Below, piece after piece: positions 18,298 through 26,650 of a stretch of 64,000 bases of DNA. This stretch comes from an uncultured Paracoccaceae bacterium (lineage in GTDB: Bacteria > Pseudomonadota > Alphaproteobacteria > Rhodobacterales > Rhodobacteraceae), in NCBI GenBank assembly GCA_947497985.1, contig CANMIX010000011.1, positions 101,877 to 165,876 on the forward strand, read 5' to 3'. Each line of letters starts with the position of its first letter. The stretch's first letter is position 1. The position numbers and the translations under genes are program-made. The notes beneath the pieces are model-generated. The model made no database searches and was not told the origin of the DNA. It saw nothing but the letters and a program-made list of their open reading frames with translations.

Positions 18298-18858
18298 CTA
18301 TTTTAATTTTGACAGCTTCTCTTGCAACTCTGCCAGTTGCTGTTTGATCGTGTCCAGGTCATCTTCTTCGCCTGCTGCACCACCTTCGCGCTCTGGGCTG
18401 CCGCCGCCGGTCCATCCGCCGGAAAACCCACCCGTCATCGCTTTCAAAAACGCTTCCTGCTGTGCCTTCATGGCCTCAAACCCGGGCATCTGCGCCATTG
18501 GGTTCATGGCCGTCATGTTTTCGACCATCTTTTCCTGGCTTTCGCGCAGCATATCAAACGACGACTGCAGGAAATGTGGCATCACGCCACCGCCTGGGAC
18601 CATATAACTGCGCACCAGATCGTTTAGCACGTTGACGGGCAGAACATTTTCGCCGCGGCTTTCGTGCTCTGCTATGATCTGCAACAAATACTGCCGTGTC
18701 AGGTCATCTCCTGATTTCAGGTCGACAATCTGGACCTCTCGACCCTCGCGAATAAACCCCGCTATATCTTCCAAAGTGACATAGTCACTGGTCTCCGTAT
18801 TGTAGAGCCTGCGACTGGCATAGCGTTTAATTAGCAAGGGGCTGTCCTGATCCGCCAT
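18298..18858 (-). CDS. phaR: Polyhydroxyalkanoate synthesis repressor PhaR
   Basis: A 186-aa regulator of PHA granule formation. The N-terminal domain IKRYASRRLYNTETSDYVTLEDIA (about residues 10-33) is the family signature for DNA and polymer binding; a second conserved block covers LTRQYLLQIIAEHESRGENVLP. The C-terminal third is rich in Met, Gln, Gly and acidic residues and ends in a short coiled coil (LDTIKQQLAELQEKLSKLK). GAGGG before the ATG at 18858 decides the start. In Paracoccus and Rhodobacter PhaR represses phasin and its own gene until PHA binds it. Matching target sites lie at phasin and phaC. Confidence 0.95.
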   Translation of the reverse strand: MADQDSPLLIKRYASRRLYNTETSDYVTLEDIAGFIREGREVQIVDLKSGDDLTRQYLLQIIAEHESRGENVLPVNVLNDLVRSYMVPGGGVMPHFLQSSFDMLRESQEKMVENMTAMNPMAQMPGFEAMKAQQEAFLKAMTGGFSGGWTGGGSPEREGGAAGEEDDLDTIKQQLAELQEKLSKLK

Positions 18859-18879
18859 ATTTTCCCTCTCAAGACCATG

Positions 18880-18890
18880 ATGCGACGCAG
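18880..18890. promoter_or_regulatory. Degenerate PhaR site upstream of phaR
   Basis: ATGC-GAC-GCAG, one base off the CTGC-N3-GCAG pattern, 22 bases upstream of the phaR start. It would fit the autoregulation known for PhaR. Confidence 0.35.
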
Positions 18891-19038
18891 AAAAGCCTAT
18901 GCGAGCGCAGCACAAAAAGAAAGCCTTCCTTGCTTTTAGGCGAAATGGCAAGCGCCTCCAGAAAAATAGCCCTTGACCTAAACCAAGGTTCAGGTCCTAT
19001 CCAAAGATCCGCAGAAGTTGTAAATGTGGGATTGTTTC

Positions 19039-19935
19039 ATGCGGATTGTAATTCTTGGCGGCACCGGCAGTATCGGAACTGCGGTCACACGACGGCTTGT
19101 GTCAGAGGGATATCATGTCACCGGTGTGGCGCGCAGCGCCGCCTCCGCTCAACGATTGAAAGATCTCGGCGCCGATGCGCATCTGGGGGACATGCTCTCC
19201 CCGTTTAGCTGGTCAGGAATTCTTGAAACCGCAGATGCCGTGATCCAGCTCGCGGCCACCTTTGATGATCAGATGGCGGAGGCCGACCGTTGCGTCACCC
19301 AAGCCATATGTGACCATGCCGCGACGCGCCGCCGTCCGTTGCGGGTGCTTTATACCGGCGGCTGCTGGCTTTATGGTGAGACCGGAGACCGGGTGGCGAC
19401 GGAACGCACGCCCCTGCGCCCCATTGCACCCTTTGCCTTTATGGCGCGCCACGCGGCGCAGTTACAGGCGACCGGGAACCTGTCCATCGCGACAGTGCAT
19501 CCCGCGCTTGTCTATCACAAAGCCCCCAACCATGCCCAAGGCGCCTTTCACCGCTTTGTCCAAGAGGCACAAACCGCCAACCCGATTGAGATCTGGGGCA
19601 GTGTAAAAACCCGCTGGCCCTTGGTCGAGGCGGATGACTTGGCCGCCGCCTATGCGGCCTTGGTGGTTCGACCCGACTTGATCGGCGCTTACAACGTCGC
19701 GGCTCAACACGGGGTTTCGGTGCAGGACATTCTCACCCACATCGTCGAAACCTTTGACCATAATGGCAGTTTTCTGATCCGGGATGCAGCCTATGTTCTG
19801 CGCAATTTCGGCGCTATGGGACAGGGTCCCATGCTGGACCAGCAAATGGCTGCTGAAAAGATCAAGGACGCCACAGGCTGGAAGCCAAGACTGCGTGATT
19901 TTCGTGAGGCCTTCACTCTGCGCCAACCCGCCTAA
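19039..19935 (+). CDS. NAD(P)-dependent epimerase/dehydratase family protein
   Basis: A 298-aa extended short-chain dehydrogenase-like protein. The Rossmann motif GGTGSIG lies at the very N-terminus (MRIVILGGTGSIG) and DAVIQLAATFDD marks the next strand. The classical YxxxK is not evident: LYTGGCWLYGETGD precedes a region with HAAQLQA, suggesting an atypical member that may bind a nucleotide without standard catalysis. The ATG at 19039 is preferred over one 15 bases upstream because the Rossmann strand begins directly after it and GGGA is suitably spaced. Divergent from phaR; no functional link visible. Confidence 0.82.
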   Translation: MRIVILGGTGSIGTAVTRRLVSEGYHVTGVARSAASAQRLKDLGADAHLGDMLSPFSWSGILETADAVIQLAATFDDQMAEADRCVTQAICDHAATRRRPLRVLYTGGCWLYGETGDRVATERTPLRPIAPFAFMARHAAQLQATGNLSIATVHPALVYHKAPNHAQGAFHRFVQEAQTANPIEIWGSVKTRWPLVEADDLAAAYAALVVRPDLIGAYNVAAQHGVSVQDILTHIVETFDHNGSFLIRDAAYVLRNFGAMGQGPMLDQQMAAEKIKDATGWKPRLRDFREAFTLRQPA

Positions 19936-19965
19936 CGTCAACGGACAGCACAGGGTACAATAGAA

Positions 19966-19993
19966 AAAGGACAGGCCGGGCAGCCTGTCCTTT
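19966..19993. terminator. Bidirectional terminator between epimerase and phasin genes
   Basis: AAAGGACAGGC and GCCTGTCCTTT form a perfect 11-bp stem with a short loop. A-rich and T-rich ends on both strands suit termination of both convergent genes. Confidence 0.85.
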
Positions 19994-20050
19994 CTTCACG
20001 CACGGGAACGGTTGGGAGGAGAGCTTGTTCCCGCGTCGCGGCCGTTTCGA

Positions 20051-20494
20051 TTAAGCAGCAGTTGCTTTCTTCGCAGCAGTTGTCACCTCTTCGGTGGCTT
20101 TCTTGACAGCTGCGGTTGCTTCTTCGCTCATGTCTTTGCCAGCCGCCATCAGCAGCTCAACTGTGTCCATCTGAACTTTCTTGGCGATCTCTGCAAAAGC
20201 CGCCATGTTTTCAGCGGCAGTTTCAGCGGAAGAGGACGCCAGATCAGTTGCCGCTTTTGCGTATTCTGCAGGCTCGGTTTTTGCTTTGGCCATTTCACCC
20301 ATTTTGGACAGCGCATCTTTGGTCCAAACGGTCGACAGCTCAGTAGACTTTTCAGCCGCGTCCAGAGCAACAGATGCCAGTTTCTCATTCAGAGCGGCGG
20401 TGCTTTTGAAAGCCTCTTCCAGAGCAGCGGTGTCTACTGGAAATGCGCCCATCATTTCTTTCATGAAGGCGGTGAAATCTTGGGTCTTAGCCAT
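20051..20494 (-). CDS. phaP: Phasin (PHA granule-associated protein)
   Basis: A 147-aa amphipathic, all-helical protein that coats PHA granules and limits their coalescence. Rich in Ala, Lys, Glu and Met with no cysteine; the core FMKEMMGAFPVDTAALEEAFKSTAALNEKLASVALDAAEKSTELS matches the phasin_2 family. The C-terminal tail from about residue 122 is a run of Ala, Lys, Thr and Glu (AAVKKATEEVTTAAKKATAA), like PhaF/histone-type tails. GAGG lies about 9 bases from the ATG at 20494. Three CTGC-N3-GCAG sites upstream make it a PhaR target. Confidence 0.92.
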   Translation of the reverse strand: MAKTQDFTAFMKEMMGAFPVDTAALEEAFKSTAALNEKLASVALDAAEKSTELSTVWTKDALSKMGEMAKAKTEPAEYAKAATDLASSSAETAAENMAAFAEIAKKVQMDTVELLMAAGKDMSEEATAAVKKATEEVTTAAKKATAA

Positions 20495-20565
20495 TGATCG
20501 TAATCCTCTAGATGTGTCGCGGGGCGCTTGCGAACCGCTCTGTGTTACTAAAAACAATATGCATG

Positions 20566-20576
20566 CTGCGACGCAG
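20566..20576. promoter_or_regulatory. PhaR site 1 upstream of phasin
   Basis: CTGC-GAC-GCAG, a perfect match to the CTGC-N3-4-GCAG pattern known for PhaR of Rhodobacter and Paracoccus. It lies about 72 bases upstream of the phasin start. Confidence 0.75.
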
Positions 20577-20595
20577 CAATTCAAGGAAAATCATG

Positions 20596-20606
20596 CTGCG
20601 ATGCAG
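20596..20606. promoter_or_regulatory. PhaR site 2 upstream of phasin
   Basis: CTGC-GAT-GCAG, 30 bases centre to centre from site 1, about three helical turns, so both sites face the same side of the DNA. Confidence 0.75.
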
Positions 20607-20643
20607 AAAAACACCGTAAAACCACTAAATTTCGAGATTTATT

Positions 20644-20654
20644 CTGCAGTGCAG
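20644..20654. promoter_or_regulatory. PhaR site 3 upstream of phasin
   Basis: CTGC-AGT-GCAG, 48 bases from site 2, in the middle of the interval between phasin and phaC. It could assist repression of the phasin promoter. Confidence 0.65.
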
Positions 20655-20750
20655 CATTGTCGTTTTGGCGCATGTCACGCCGAACACCACCGCTTTGCCA
20701 CTGCTCGGCCCAAGGAGCGAACGACTCAGTCGTGCTATGCTCTGGCCTAT

Positions 20751-20783
20751 AAAAGACCCCGCACTCTTTGGGGTGCGAGGTCT
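20751..20783 (-). terminator. Rho-independent terminator of phaC
   Basis: On the minus strand AGACCTCGCAC and GTGCGGGGTCT pair with one mismatch, followed by TTTTAT. It lies about 28 bases after the phaC stop. Confidence 0.8.
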
Positions 20784-20810
20784 GTTTATGTTAGCTATGC
20801 GACGCCCACA

Positions 20811-22607
20811 TTACAGGCTCGCCTTGACTTTGACATTCTGCCCTGGCGCGGCTTCGAGCGCTGGATAGGTCGCGGACCCCGGCACGCGTGCAGGGACCTG
20901 TTTGCCAGAGCGTCCCTTCAACCAATCACCCCAAACCGGCCACCAGGACCCTTGGTGGAATTCCGCATTTTCCATCCAAGTCTCAGCATCGCCTTTCAGG
21001 CTCTTGTTCATATAGTGGCCGTATTTATTGCGGGTCGGCGGATTGACGATGCCCGCGATATGCCCGGACTGGGACACCAAAAAGGTTTTGGACCGTGATC
21101 CCATTTTCTGAACACCCCGAAAGCAATCCTTCCAGCGTGCGATGTGATCGTTCTCACATGTGATCGCCATCACCGGCACGGTGACGTCTTTGACATGCAA
21201 GGTCTCGCCCATCAGTTCAAAACCGTCGGTGGCGAACTTATTGTCCTGACAGAGGCCACGCAGATATTCGATGGCCATTTTGCCTGGCAGGTTGGTGCCA
21301 TCGCCATTCCAATACAACAGGTCAAAGGCAGGCGGCGCCTCTCCCATCATATAGCTGCGGATCGCGGGCCCATAGATCAGATCATTTGACCGCAGGAAGG
21401 AAAACGTCCGCGACATGATCCAGGATTTCAAGATCCCGTCCTCGCCGACCTGATCTTCGATCCCGTCGACAAAGTCATTCTGCAAGAAGGGCGTAAACTC
21501 CCCCTGATCGTCAAAATCGGTCAGCGTCGTAAAGAAGGTCGCCGATTTGACCGAGGTATCGCCGCGTTTTTTCAGCAACGCCAACGTCAGGTTCAACGTG
21601 GTGCCCGCAATGCAATAGCCGACAGCGTTTACCTGCTTGACGCCACAGATCTCTTTTACGACGTCGAGAACCTTCAGATAGCCGTCCTGAACATACGCCT
21701 CCATCCCAACATCGGCATAGGTTTCATCGGGATTAACCCAAGACACCACAAACAGGGTGAAGCCTTGATCGGTGATCCATTTCACCAGGCTGTTTTTTTC
21801 TTTCAGGTCGAGGATATAAAATTTGTTGATCCACGGCGGAAAAAGAACAACCGGCGTCTCGCAAACCGTTTCTGTGCTGGGGCTGTATTGGATCAGCTCC
21901 AGCATCCGATTGCGAAACACCACCTTACCCGGCGTGGTGGCAATATTGCCCCCAACCTCAAAGGCGCTTTCATCCGCAAGCCGCACCACCAGCTCACCAT
22001 TGTTGGCTTCGAGATCCGCCACCAGATTTTCCAGGCCATCAATCAGCGACTGCCCTTCGGTGGTCAGCGCCTTTTCCAGCGCATCGGGGTTGGTGGCCAG
22101 GAAATTGGTCGGCGCCATCATCTGCACGATCTGGTCGGCAAAGTAATCAAGGCGCTGTTTGTCGACCGGATCCAGATCTTCAATCTCGGTCACCGCGTTG
22201 CGCACGGCCTCGGCGTTGATCAGATACTGCTGTTTGACATAGTGGAAATAGGGATTGCTGTCCCACAGCGGATTTTTGAAACGGCGATCTCTCTCTTCGC
22301 CTTCAACAGGTTCGCGACGCAGCACTTTTTTCTGCGCCTCCGCAAAATTCAGAACCGTTTTGCCCCAAAATTCAACCTGCTGCTCCATGAGCTTTGCGGG
22401 GTTCATCGCCATTTCGGCCCAATACGCACTCGCTGCGCGTGCGAACAGACCTTGATTCGGTCCGTCCAAACCGGGGTTATGGTGGGGTTTTGCGGACATC
22501 ACCTGCACCAATCGCTTCGAAAGGCTCTCAACACGGGTCATATTTTCTTTAAGCCGTTCAAGCGCTTCTGGCGAAGTGGCGGTGGAAATGTCGTCACTAG
22601 TTGTCAT
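20811..22607 (-). CDS. phaC: Class I poly(3-hydroxyalkanoate) synthase
   Basis: A 598-aa synthase that polymerises (R)-3-hydroxyacyl-CoA into PHA at the granule surface. The lipase-like box is GYCIAG with Cys332 as the acyl-carrying nucleophile; LFPPWINKFYILDL, FVVSWVNPDE, FFTTLTDFDDQGEF and the late SGHIAGIVNPP are standard class I motifs. Length fits class I (about 580-620 aa). The N-terminal ~100 residues are the usual variable domain. It is divergent from phaZ, with one CTGC-N3-GCAG site in between. No phaA/phaB is in the window. Confidence 0.97.
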   Translation of the reverse strand: MTTSDDISTATSPEALERLKENMTRVESLSKRLVQVMSAKPHHNPGLDGPNQGLFARAASAYWAEMAMNPAKLMEQQVEFWGKTVLNFAEAQKKVLRREPVEGEERDRRFKNPLWDSNPYFHYVKQQYLINAEAVRNAVTEIEDLDPVDKQRLDYFADQIVQMMAPTNFLATNPDALEKALTTEGQSLIDGLENLVADLEANNGELVVRLADESAFEVGGNIATTPGKVVFRNRMLELIQYSPSTETVCETPVVLFPPWINKFYILDLKEKNSLVKWITDQGFTLFVVSWVNPDETYADVGMEAYVQDGYLKVLDVVKEICGVKQVNAVGYCIAGTTLNLTLALLKKRGDTSVKSATFFTTLTDFDDQGEFTPFLQNDFVDGIEDQVGEDGILKSWIMSRTFSFLRSNDLIYGPAIRSYMMGEAPPAFDLLYWNGDGTNLPGKMAIEYLRGLCQDNKFATDGFELMGETLHVKDVTVPVMAITCENDHIARWKDCFRGVQKMGSRSKTFLVSQSGHIAGIVNPPTRNKYGHYMNKSLKGDAETWMENAEFHQGSWWPVWGDWLKGRSGKQVPARVPGSATYPALEAAPGQNVKVKASL

Positions 22608-22631
22608 CTTAATGTTTCCCCCGTAATCTTT

Positions 22632-22642
22632 CTGCTGTGCAG
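22632..22642. promoter_or_regulatory. PhaR site between phaC and phaZ
   Basis: CTGC-TGT-GCAG, flanked by TT and AA, a perfect match to the sites at phasin. It lies 25 bases upstream of phaC and 104 bases upstream of phaZ, so PhaR could affect both. Confidence 0.65.
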
Positions 22643-22745
22643 AATTCTTGCTTAGGTATTCTACGACAAAGCGACCCCACCATGAGAAGGTGAAAATGTC
22701 GCAATTCGATGATACCTAGGGTTGTGGTCCTTTAAGGAGACACAA

Positions 22746-24014
22746 ATGCGATATATGATGGCGTACGACCTAATGGAAACCGTGCGCAACACCAATCAAT
22801 GGCTGGGCGCCTCTGCCTTGTCTCTTGCATCCTACCCTGCTTTTGCCGGCATGCCAAACCCAGCGCTCAGTTGGATGGCAGCTTGGGGTGAGGTCACCGA
22901 ACGTACGTTTCAGCGTATGATTGCCAAACCCGACTGGGGCATCCACACGATGACCTGCGCGGATGGCAAAGATCACCTGGTTGAAATCGACACAGTGGTC
23001 GAACGCCCCTTTGGCGATTTGATCCACTTCCGAGTGTCCGGCCGGGCCGAACAGCCGCGCCGCGTTTTGCTGGTGGCGCCTATGTCGGGCCACTATGCGA
23101 CGCTCTTGCGTTCGACGGTCAAAAGCCTGATGGAAAACTGCGAGGTCTACATCACAGACTGGCACAATGCCCGCGACATTCCGGTCTCCGAAGGTAAGTT
23201 CGATGTCGAAGATTACACAGCTTATCTAGTTGATTTTATGCGTGCTTTGGGCCCTGACATTCACGTTGTGGCCGTCTGCCAACCGGTGCCGCTGACGCTT
23301 GCGGCAACCGCCTATCTGGCCGAACAGGACCCAACCGCGCAGCCCAATTCACTCACGCTGATCGGCGGTCCGGTTGACCCGGATGCCACCCCAACCGATG
23401 TGACCGATTTTGGTCGTCGCGTCACCATGGGCCAGCTTGAAGAAACCATGATCCAGCGGGTTGGGTTCAAATATCCCGGCGTAGGTCGCAAGGTCTATCC
23501 CGGCCTCTTGCAGCTGCAGTCGTTCATGTCGATGAACATGGATCGCCACTCCAAAGCTTTCATGGATCAGATCTCTCGCGTCGCTCAGGGCGAGGCAACA
23601 GACCACGATCCCCACAACCGCTTTTACGACGAATACCTCGCGGTGATGGATATGACGGCTGAATTCTACCTGTCCACGGTTGAGCGTATCTTTAAAAATC
23701 GTGAAATCGCCAAAAACGAGTTTGTGGTCAACGGCCACAAGATCGACATTGGTAAGATCACGGATGTGGCGGTCAAAACAGTCGAAGGCGCAAATGACGA
23801 TATCTCGGCCCCAGGCCAATGTATCGCGGCGCTGGATCTGTGCACCGGCTTGGATGAAAGCAAAAAGGCCAGCCATTTGGAACCTGACGCGGGCCACTAT
23901 GGTATTTTTGCGGGTCGCAGCTGGCGCAACAACATCCGTCCGCTGGTGATCGAATTCATGAACGCCAACACCCGCCATCCGCGCAAACCGCAATCACAGT
24001 CGGCGGCCAAGTAA
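22746..24014 (+). CDS. phaZ: Intracellular PHA depolymerase
   Basis: A 422-aa intracellular depolymerase that mobilises stored PHA. The family uses a cysteine nucleophile; here it is Cys178 in VAVCQPVP. Other features are VAPMSGHYATLLRSTVKSL, VYITDWHNARDIP and the C-terminal AGHYGIFAGRSWRNNI with the catalytic His. No signal peptide is present, as expected for the intracellular class. AAGGAG six bases upstream fixes the start at 22746. Divergent from phaC across a 138-base control region holding a PhaR-type site. Confidence 0.95.
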   Translation: MRYMMAYDLMETVRNTNQWLGASALSLASYPAFAGMPNPALSWMAAWGEVTERTFQRMIAKPDWGIHTMTCADGKDHLVEIDTVVERPFGDLIHFRVSGRAEQPRRVLLVAPMSGHYATLLRSTVKSLMENCEVYITDWHNARDIPVSEGKFDVEDYTAYLVDFMRALGPDIHVVAVCQPVPLTLAATAYLAEQDPTAQPNSLTLIGGPVDPDATPTDVTDFGRRVTMGQLEETMIQRVGFKYPGVGRKVYPGLLQLQSFMSMNMDRHSKAFMDQISRVAQGEATDHDPHNRFYDEYLAVMDMTAEFYLSTVERIFKNREIAKNEFVVNGHKIDIGKITDVAVKTVEGANDDISAPGQCIAALDLCTGLDESKKASHLEPDAGHYGIFAGRSWRNNIRPLVIEFMNANTRHPRKPQSQSAAK

Positions 24015-24045
24015 ACAACATCTGCCGACCGGGAGGCGCGCGGCG

Positions 24046-24633
24046 ATGACAGAAAAAACAGAACCTAATCCGCTGGCGTTTTCCTGCGCCTGCGGGTCAG
24101 TTGAAGGGGTCTTGTCACTAGACGGCGCCAAGGCTGGCACACATGTGGAATGCTACTGCGCCGACTGTCGTGCAAATGAGCTGCTGCACGCCCAACCCGA
24201 CCCCGCACCCGGGGCGGTGCGCTTGCTCCAGGTCTCACCTGATGCGATCACCGTGACCAAGGGCCGCGAACATCTGCGCCCGATCCGTCTGACCCCGCGT
24301 GGCATTCTGCGCTGGCATGCAAGCTGTTGTAATACGCCGATCGCCAATTCGCTGCCCAATCCAAAGCTTCCCTTTGCCGGTGTGCGCACCGCGAATTTTG
24401 CCGACCCCACCTACTTCGGCAAGATCCGGGTCAAAGCCTTTATGCCTCAACCCGGCAAACCACCCCGCACCCAAGGTGCCGTCATGATGGTGATTGCCAT
24501 GTTCAAACGCATGGGTACGTCGCTGTTATCCGGCGCGTGGCGCAAGACACCATTTTTTGACACCGATACAGGCAAGCCCATCGCCGAGGTCAAATTGCTG
24601 AGCAAAGAAGAGTGCGCACCGCTCTATCGCTGA
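24046..24633 (+). CDS. GFA-like zinc protein (DUF6151-type)
   Basis: A 195-aa protein resembling the Mss4-like/GFA fold: CACGS, CYCADCRANE and HASCCNTPI supply the cysteine pairs expected to bind zinc. GFA relatives include glutathione-dependent formaldehyde-activating enzymes, but this shorter architecture is uncharacterised. GGGAGG lies about 9 bases before the ATG, 31 bases after phaZ, so it may be cotranscribed with phaZ. Confidence 0.78.
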   Translation: MTEKTEPNPLAFSCACGSVEGVLSLDGAKAGTHVECYCADCRANELLHAQPDPAPGAVRLLQVSPDAITVTKGREHLRPIRLTPRGILRWHASCCNTPIANSLPNPKLPFAGVRTANFADPTYFGKIRVKAFMPQPGKPPRTQGAVMMVIAMFKRMGTSLLSGAWRKTPFFDTDTGKPIAEVKLLSKEECAPLYR

Positions 24634-24646
24634 CCCATCGGCAGGC

Positions 24647-25369
24647 TCAAACGGGCAGCGACAGCCACTCGGCAAGGGCTTGGTTCACGCCTTGCGGATT
24701 TTCCAATGTGGGCAGATGCGCGGCATAGGGCACCTCGATCACCGCGCCACGCGGCATCAGTGTTGCCGCAAAATCCTGCCGCTTCTTGGGCACCACGCGA
24801 TCATATTCACCGCGCAGAACCAAGCCAGGCCCCGTACAGCGTCGCAACGCATTTTGCATGTCACTGCGCCGCTGCATCGCGCGCGACTGGGCAACAAAAA
24901 CCTCGCCGCCAAGATCCAGCCCCATATCGATCAGACTTTGCGCCAGCTCCATACGGTTGCTCGCCGGGGCCAGAAGATCCGGCTCGATGATACTGCGCAC
25001 GGCCTCGGGCAATCGGCCGGTGCGTGCACCAATGATATGGGGTTCGCGCTCAGAGGATTTACCCGGACTGTCAGGCTGTGCAGAGGCAGACATCAGACAC
25101 AGGCGTGACACCCGTTCCGGCGCACGGCGCAGCAGCTCCATCGCAACCACACCGCCAAGACCCAGTCCCACCAGTGCAAAATGCAGCGGCAATTGTGGCA
25201 GCATTTGCGCGGCAATTTGCTCCACCGTGTCACCGCTAATAGGCGGCGCGATCATCACGGGCATAAAGCCGGAAAACACCTCCAATTGCGGTGCAAACAC
25301 CCGGGCATCTGACATCATGCCGGGGATCATCACCATAGGTTCCATTTCCAGCAGAGAGGTGACTGTCAT
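24647..25369 (-). CDS. Alpha/beta hydrolase-fold protein lacking the nucleophile serine
   Basis: A 240-aa protein of the alpha/beta hydrolase fold. The nucleophile elbow reads GLGLGG (residues 68-73) where active relatives have G-L-S-x-G-G; residue 70 is Gly, codon GGT, one transition from AGT serine. A C-terminal HLP with a possible catalytic His (AAHLPTLENPQGV) and the aspartate-region GEYDRVVPKKRQ remain. The rest of the fold looks intact, so it may be a non-hydrolytic paralogue, use another residue, or carry a sequence error. Confidence 0.8.
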   Translation of the reverse strand: MTVTSLLEMEPMVMIPGMMSDARVFAPQLEVFSGFMPVMIAPPISGDTVEQIAAQMLPQLPLHFALVGLGLGGVVAMELLRRAPERVSRLCLMSASAQPDSPGKSSEREPHIIGARTGRLPEAVRSIIEPDLLAPASNRMELAQSLIDMGLDLGGEVFVAQSRAMQRRSDMQNALRRCTGPGLVLRGEYDRVVPKKRQDFAATLMPRGAVIEVPYAAHLPTLENPQGVNQALAEWLSLPV

Positions 25370-25486
25370 TGTCTTTCCATCACATTACGCAGAACGTCGC
25401 CCTTGGGGTCGGCGCATGCCGCCAACTTGCGGCTTTCCCGTTGAAATCACAAGATTTGCATACGATGTCCAGGTGCAACCGTGACT

Positions 25487-25912
25487 TTAATACCCGTCCC
25501 AGCAAAAGGCGCCATCTTTGCGCAAGGGGGCAAACGGGTTCATCGTCACCTCCCAGAAATGGCCCTCGGGGTCGCGGAAATATCCGCCGTATCCGCCCCA
25601 AAATACCTCTTCTGGTTTTTTCAGGATCTCGGCGCCCGCCTTGGCCGCCGCAGCCATCACCGCATCCACTTCGGATCGGGTGCGCCCGTTATACGACAAG
25701 GTGCTGGCGCCCTGCCCCAGCTCTTGCACCGGCAGCCCCATATCCTTGGCCAGCGCTTCAATCGGGTACAGCCCCAGCGTCTGCCCCAAGAGGTCAAAGA
25801 CCACGATCCCATCCGGGCTTTCCAATTCTTCCCAGCCCATCGCGCGGTAAAACGCCGTAGCCTTTTCGAGATCCCGCACGCCCAAAGTGATCAAACTGAC
25901 CCGCTGTTCCAA
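25487..25912 (-). CDS. VOC (glyoxalase/bleomycin resistance) family protein
   Basis: A 141-aa vicinal-oxygen-chelate protein with paired beta-alpha-beta-beta-beta units (VSLITLGVRDLEKATAFYRAMGWEEL and STLSYNGRTRSEVDAVMAAAAKAG). FRDPEGHFWEV carries the typical C-terminal metal-ligand Glu region. The start is probably TTG at 25912: AGGGAGG lies 9 bases upstream, while the longer GTG form adds a basic tail without similarity. Substrate unknown. Confidence 0.82.
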   Translation of the reverse strand: MEQRVSLITLGVRDLEKATAFYRAMGWEELESPDGIVVFDLLGQTLGLYPIEALAKDMGLPVQELGQGASTLSYNGRTRSEVDAVMAAAAKAGAEILKKPEEVFWGGYGGYFRDPEGHFWEVTMNPFAPLRKDGAFCWDGY

Positions 25913-26038
25913 ACCGGATACCCTCCCTGGTCTTTTACGGCCCACCGCCGCCGCCACAACTATAGGTGCAGTACCTCACCGACACCACCGGTGAGGTGAA
26001 AACACCATTCATACGCCCCCTGTTGCCTGCACGAGTGC

Positions 26039-26650
26039 TCAGCCAACAGGCAGCTGCTTAACCTCGGTATCAACCGTTTCAATCGGCTGCCATCCGTGGA
26101 TCAGGCTCCAATCGGCCAGATCAATAGCAATGACATTCCCACCGCCGCCGCCCGGTTGGTCCCACTTGCGCGCAATGGCAACCCCCATGACGTGACACAG
26201 GGTCAATGCCCCGACGCCGCCATGGGCCACAACAGCGATGTCACCTTCTGGAGCAACCTCGGCGATTTGGCGCAAGGCCGCAATCACCCGGCTTTGCGCA
26301 TCCACGGCCCGCTCCCAACCACGGATGCTCTCAGTCGGGTTGGCAAAAAACGCATCTGCGGTGCGCTCAAACTCTTCTTTGGGCAAAAACCCGGTGGCAG
26401 AGCGGTCATTTTCATGCAGCGCCTCAACCACATGGTGAGGGGCATCGACCTGCGCACAAAGGATCTCCGCTCCGTCGCGCGCCTTTTTCTCGGCACTGGA
26501 ATAGACACTGGTGATCCCGCGCACATAGGAGCTGGCAGAAAACACCTCATGACGCGCACGTCCCGTGGCGCTGAGCCCCCAATCAGGCACCGGCACCGCG
26601 GGATCAATTTCAACCTCACCATGGGTGATAAACAAAAGACGACGTACCAT
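26039..26650 (-). CDS. Histidine phosphatase family protein with altered RHG motif
   Basis: A 203-aa phosphoglycerate mutase-like protein. The phosphohistidine motif reads THG (residues 9-11, LLFITHGEV) instead of RHG, so the first phosphate-binding arginine is missing; the second conserved His is present in VVAHGGVG, and YSSAEKKARDGAEIL supplies the usual helix after the central region. Its start lies directly next to the stop of the upstream hydrolase gene, so the two form an operon. Activity is uncertain. Confidence 0.82.
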   Translation of the reverse strand: MVRRLLFITHGEVEIDPAVPVPDWGLSATGRARHEVFSASSYVRGITSVYSSAEKKARDGAEILCAQVDAPHHVVEALHENDRSATGFLPKEEFERTADAFFANPTESIRGWERAVDAQSRVIAALRQIAEVAPEGDIAVVAHGGVGALTLCHVMGVAIARKWDQPGGGGGNVIAIDLADWSLIHGWQPIETVDTEVKQLPVG

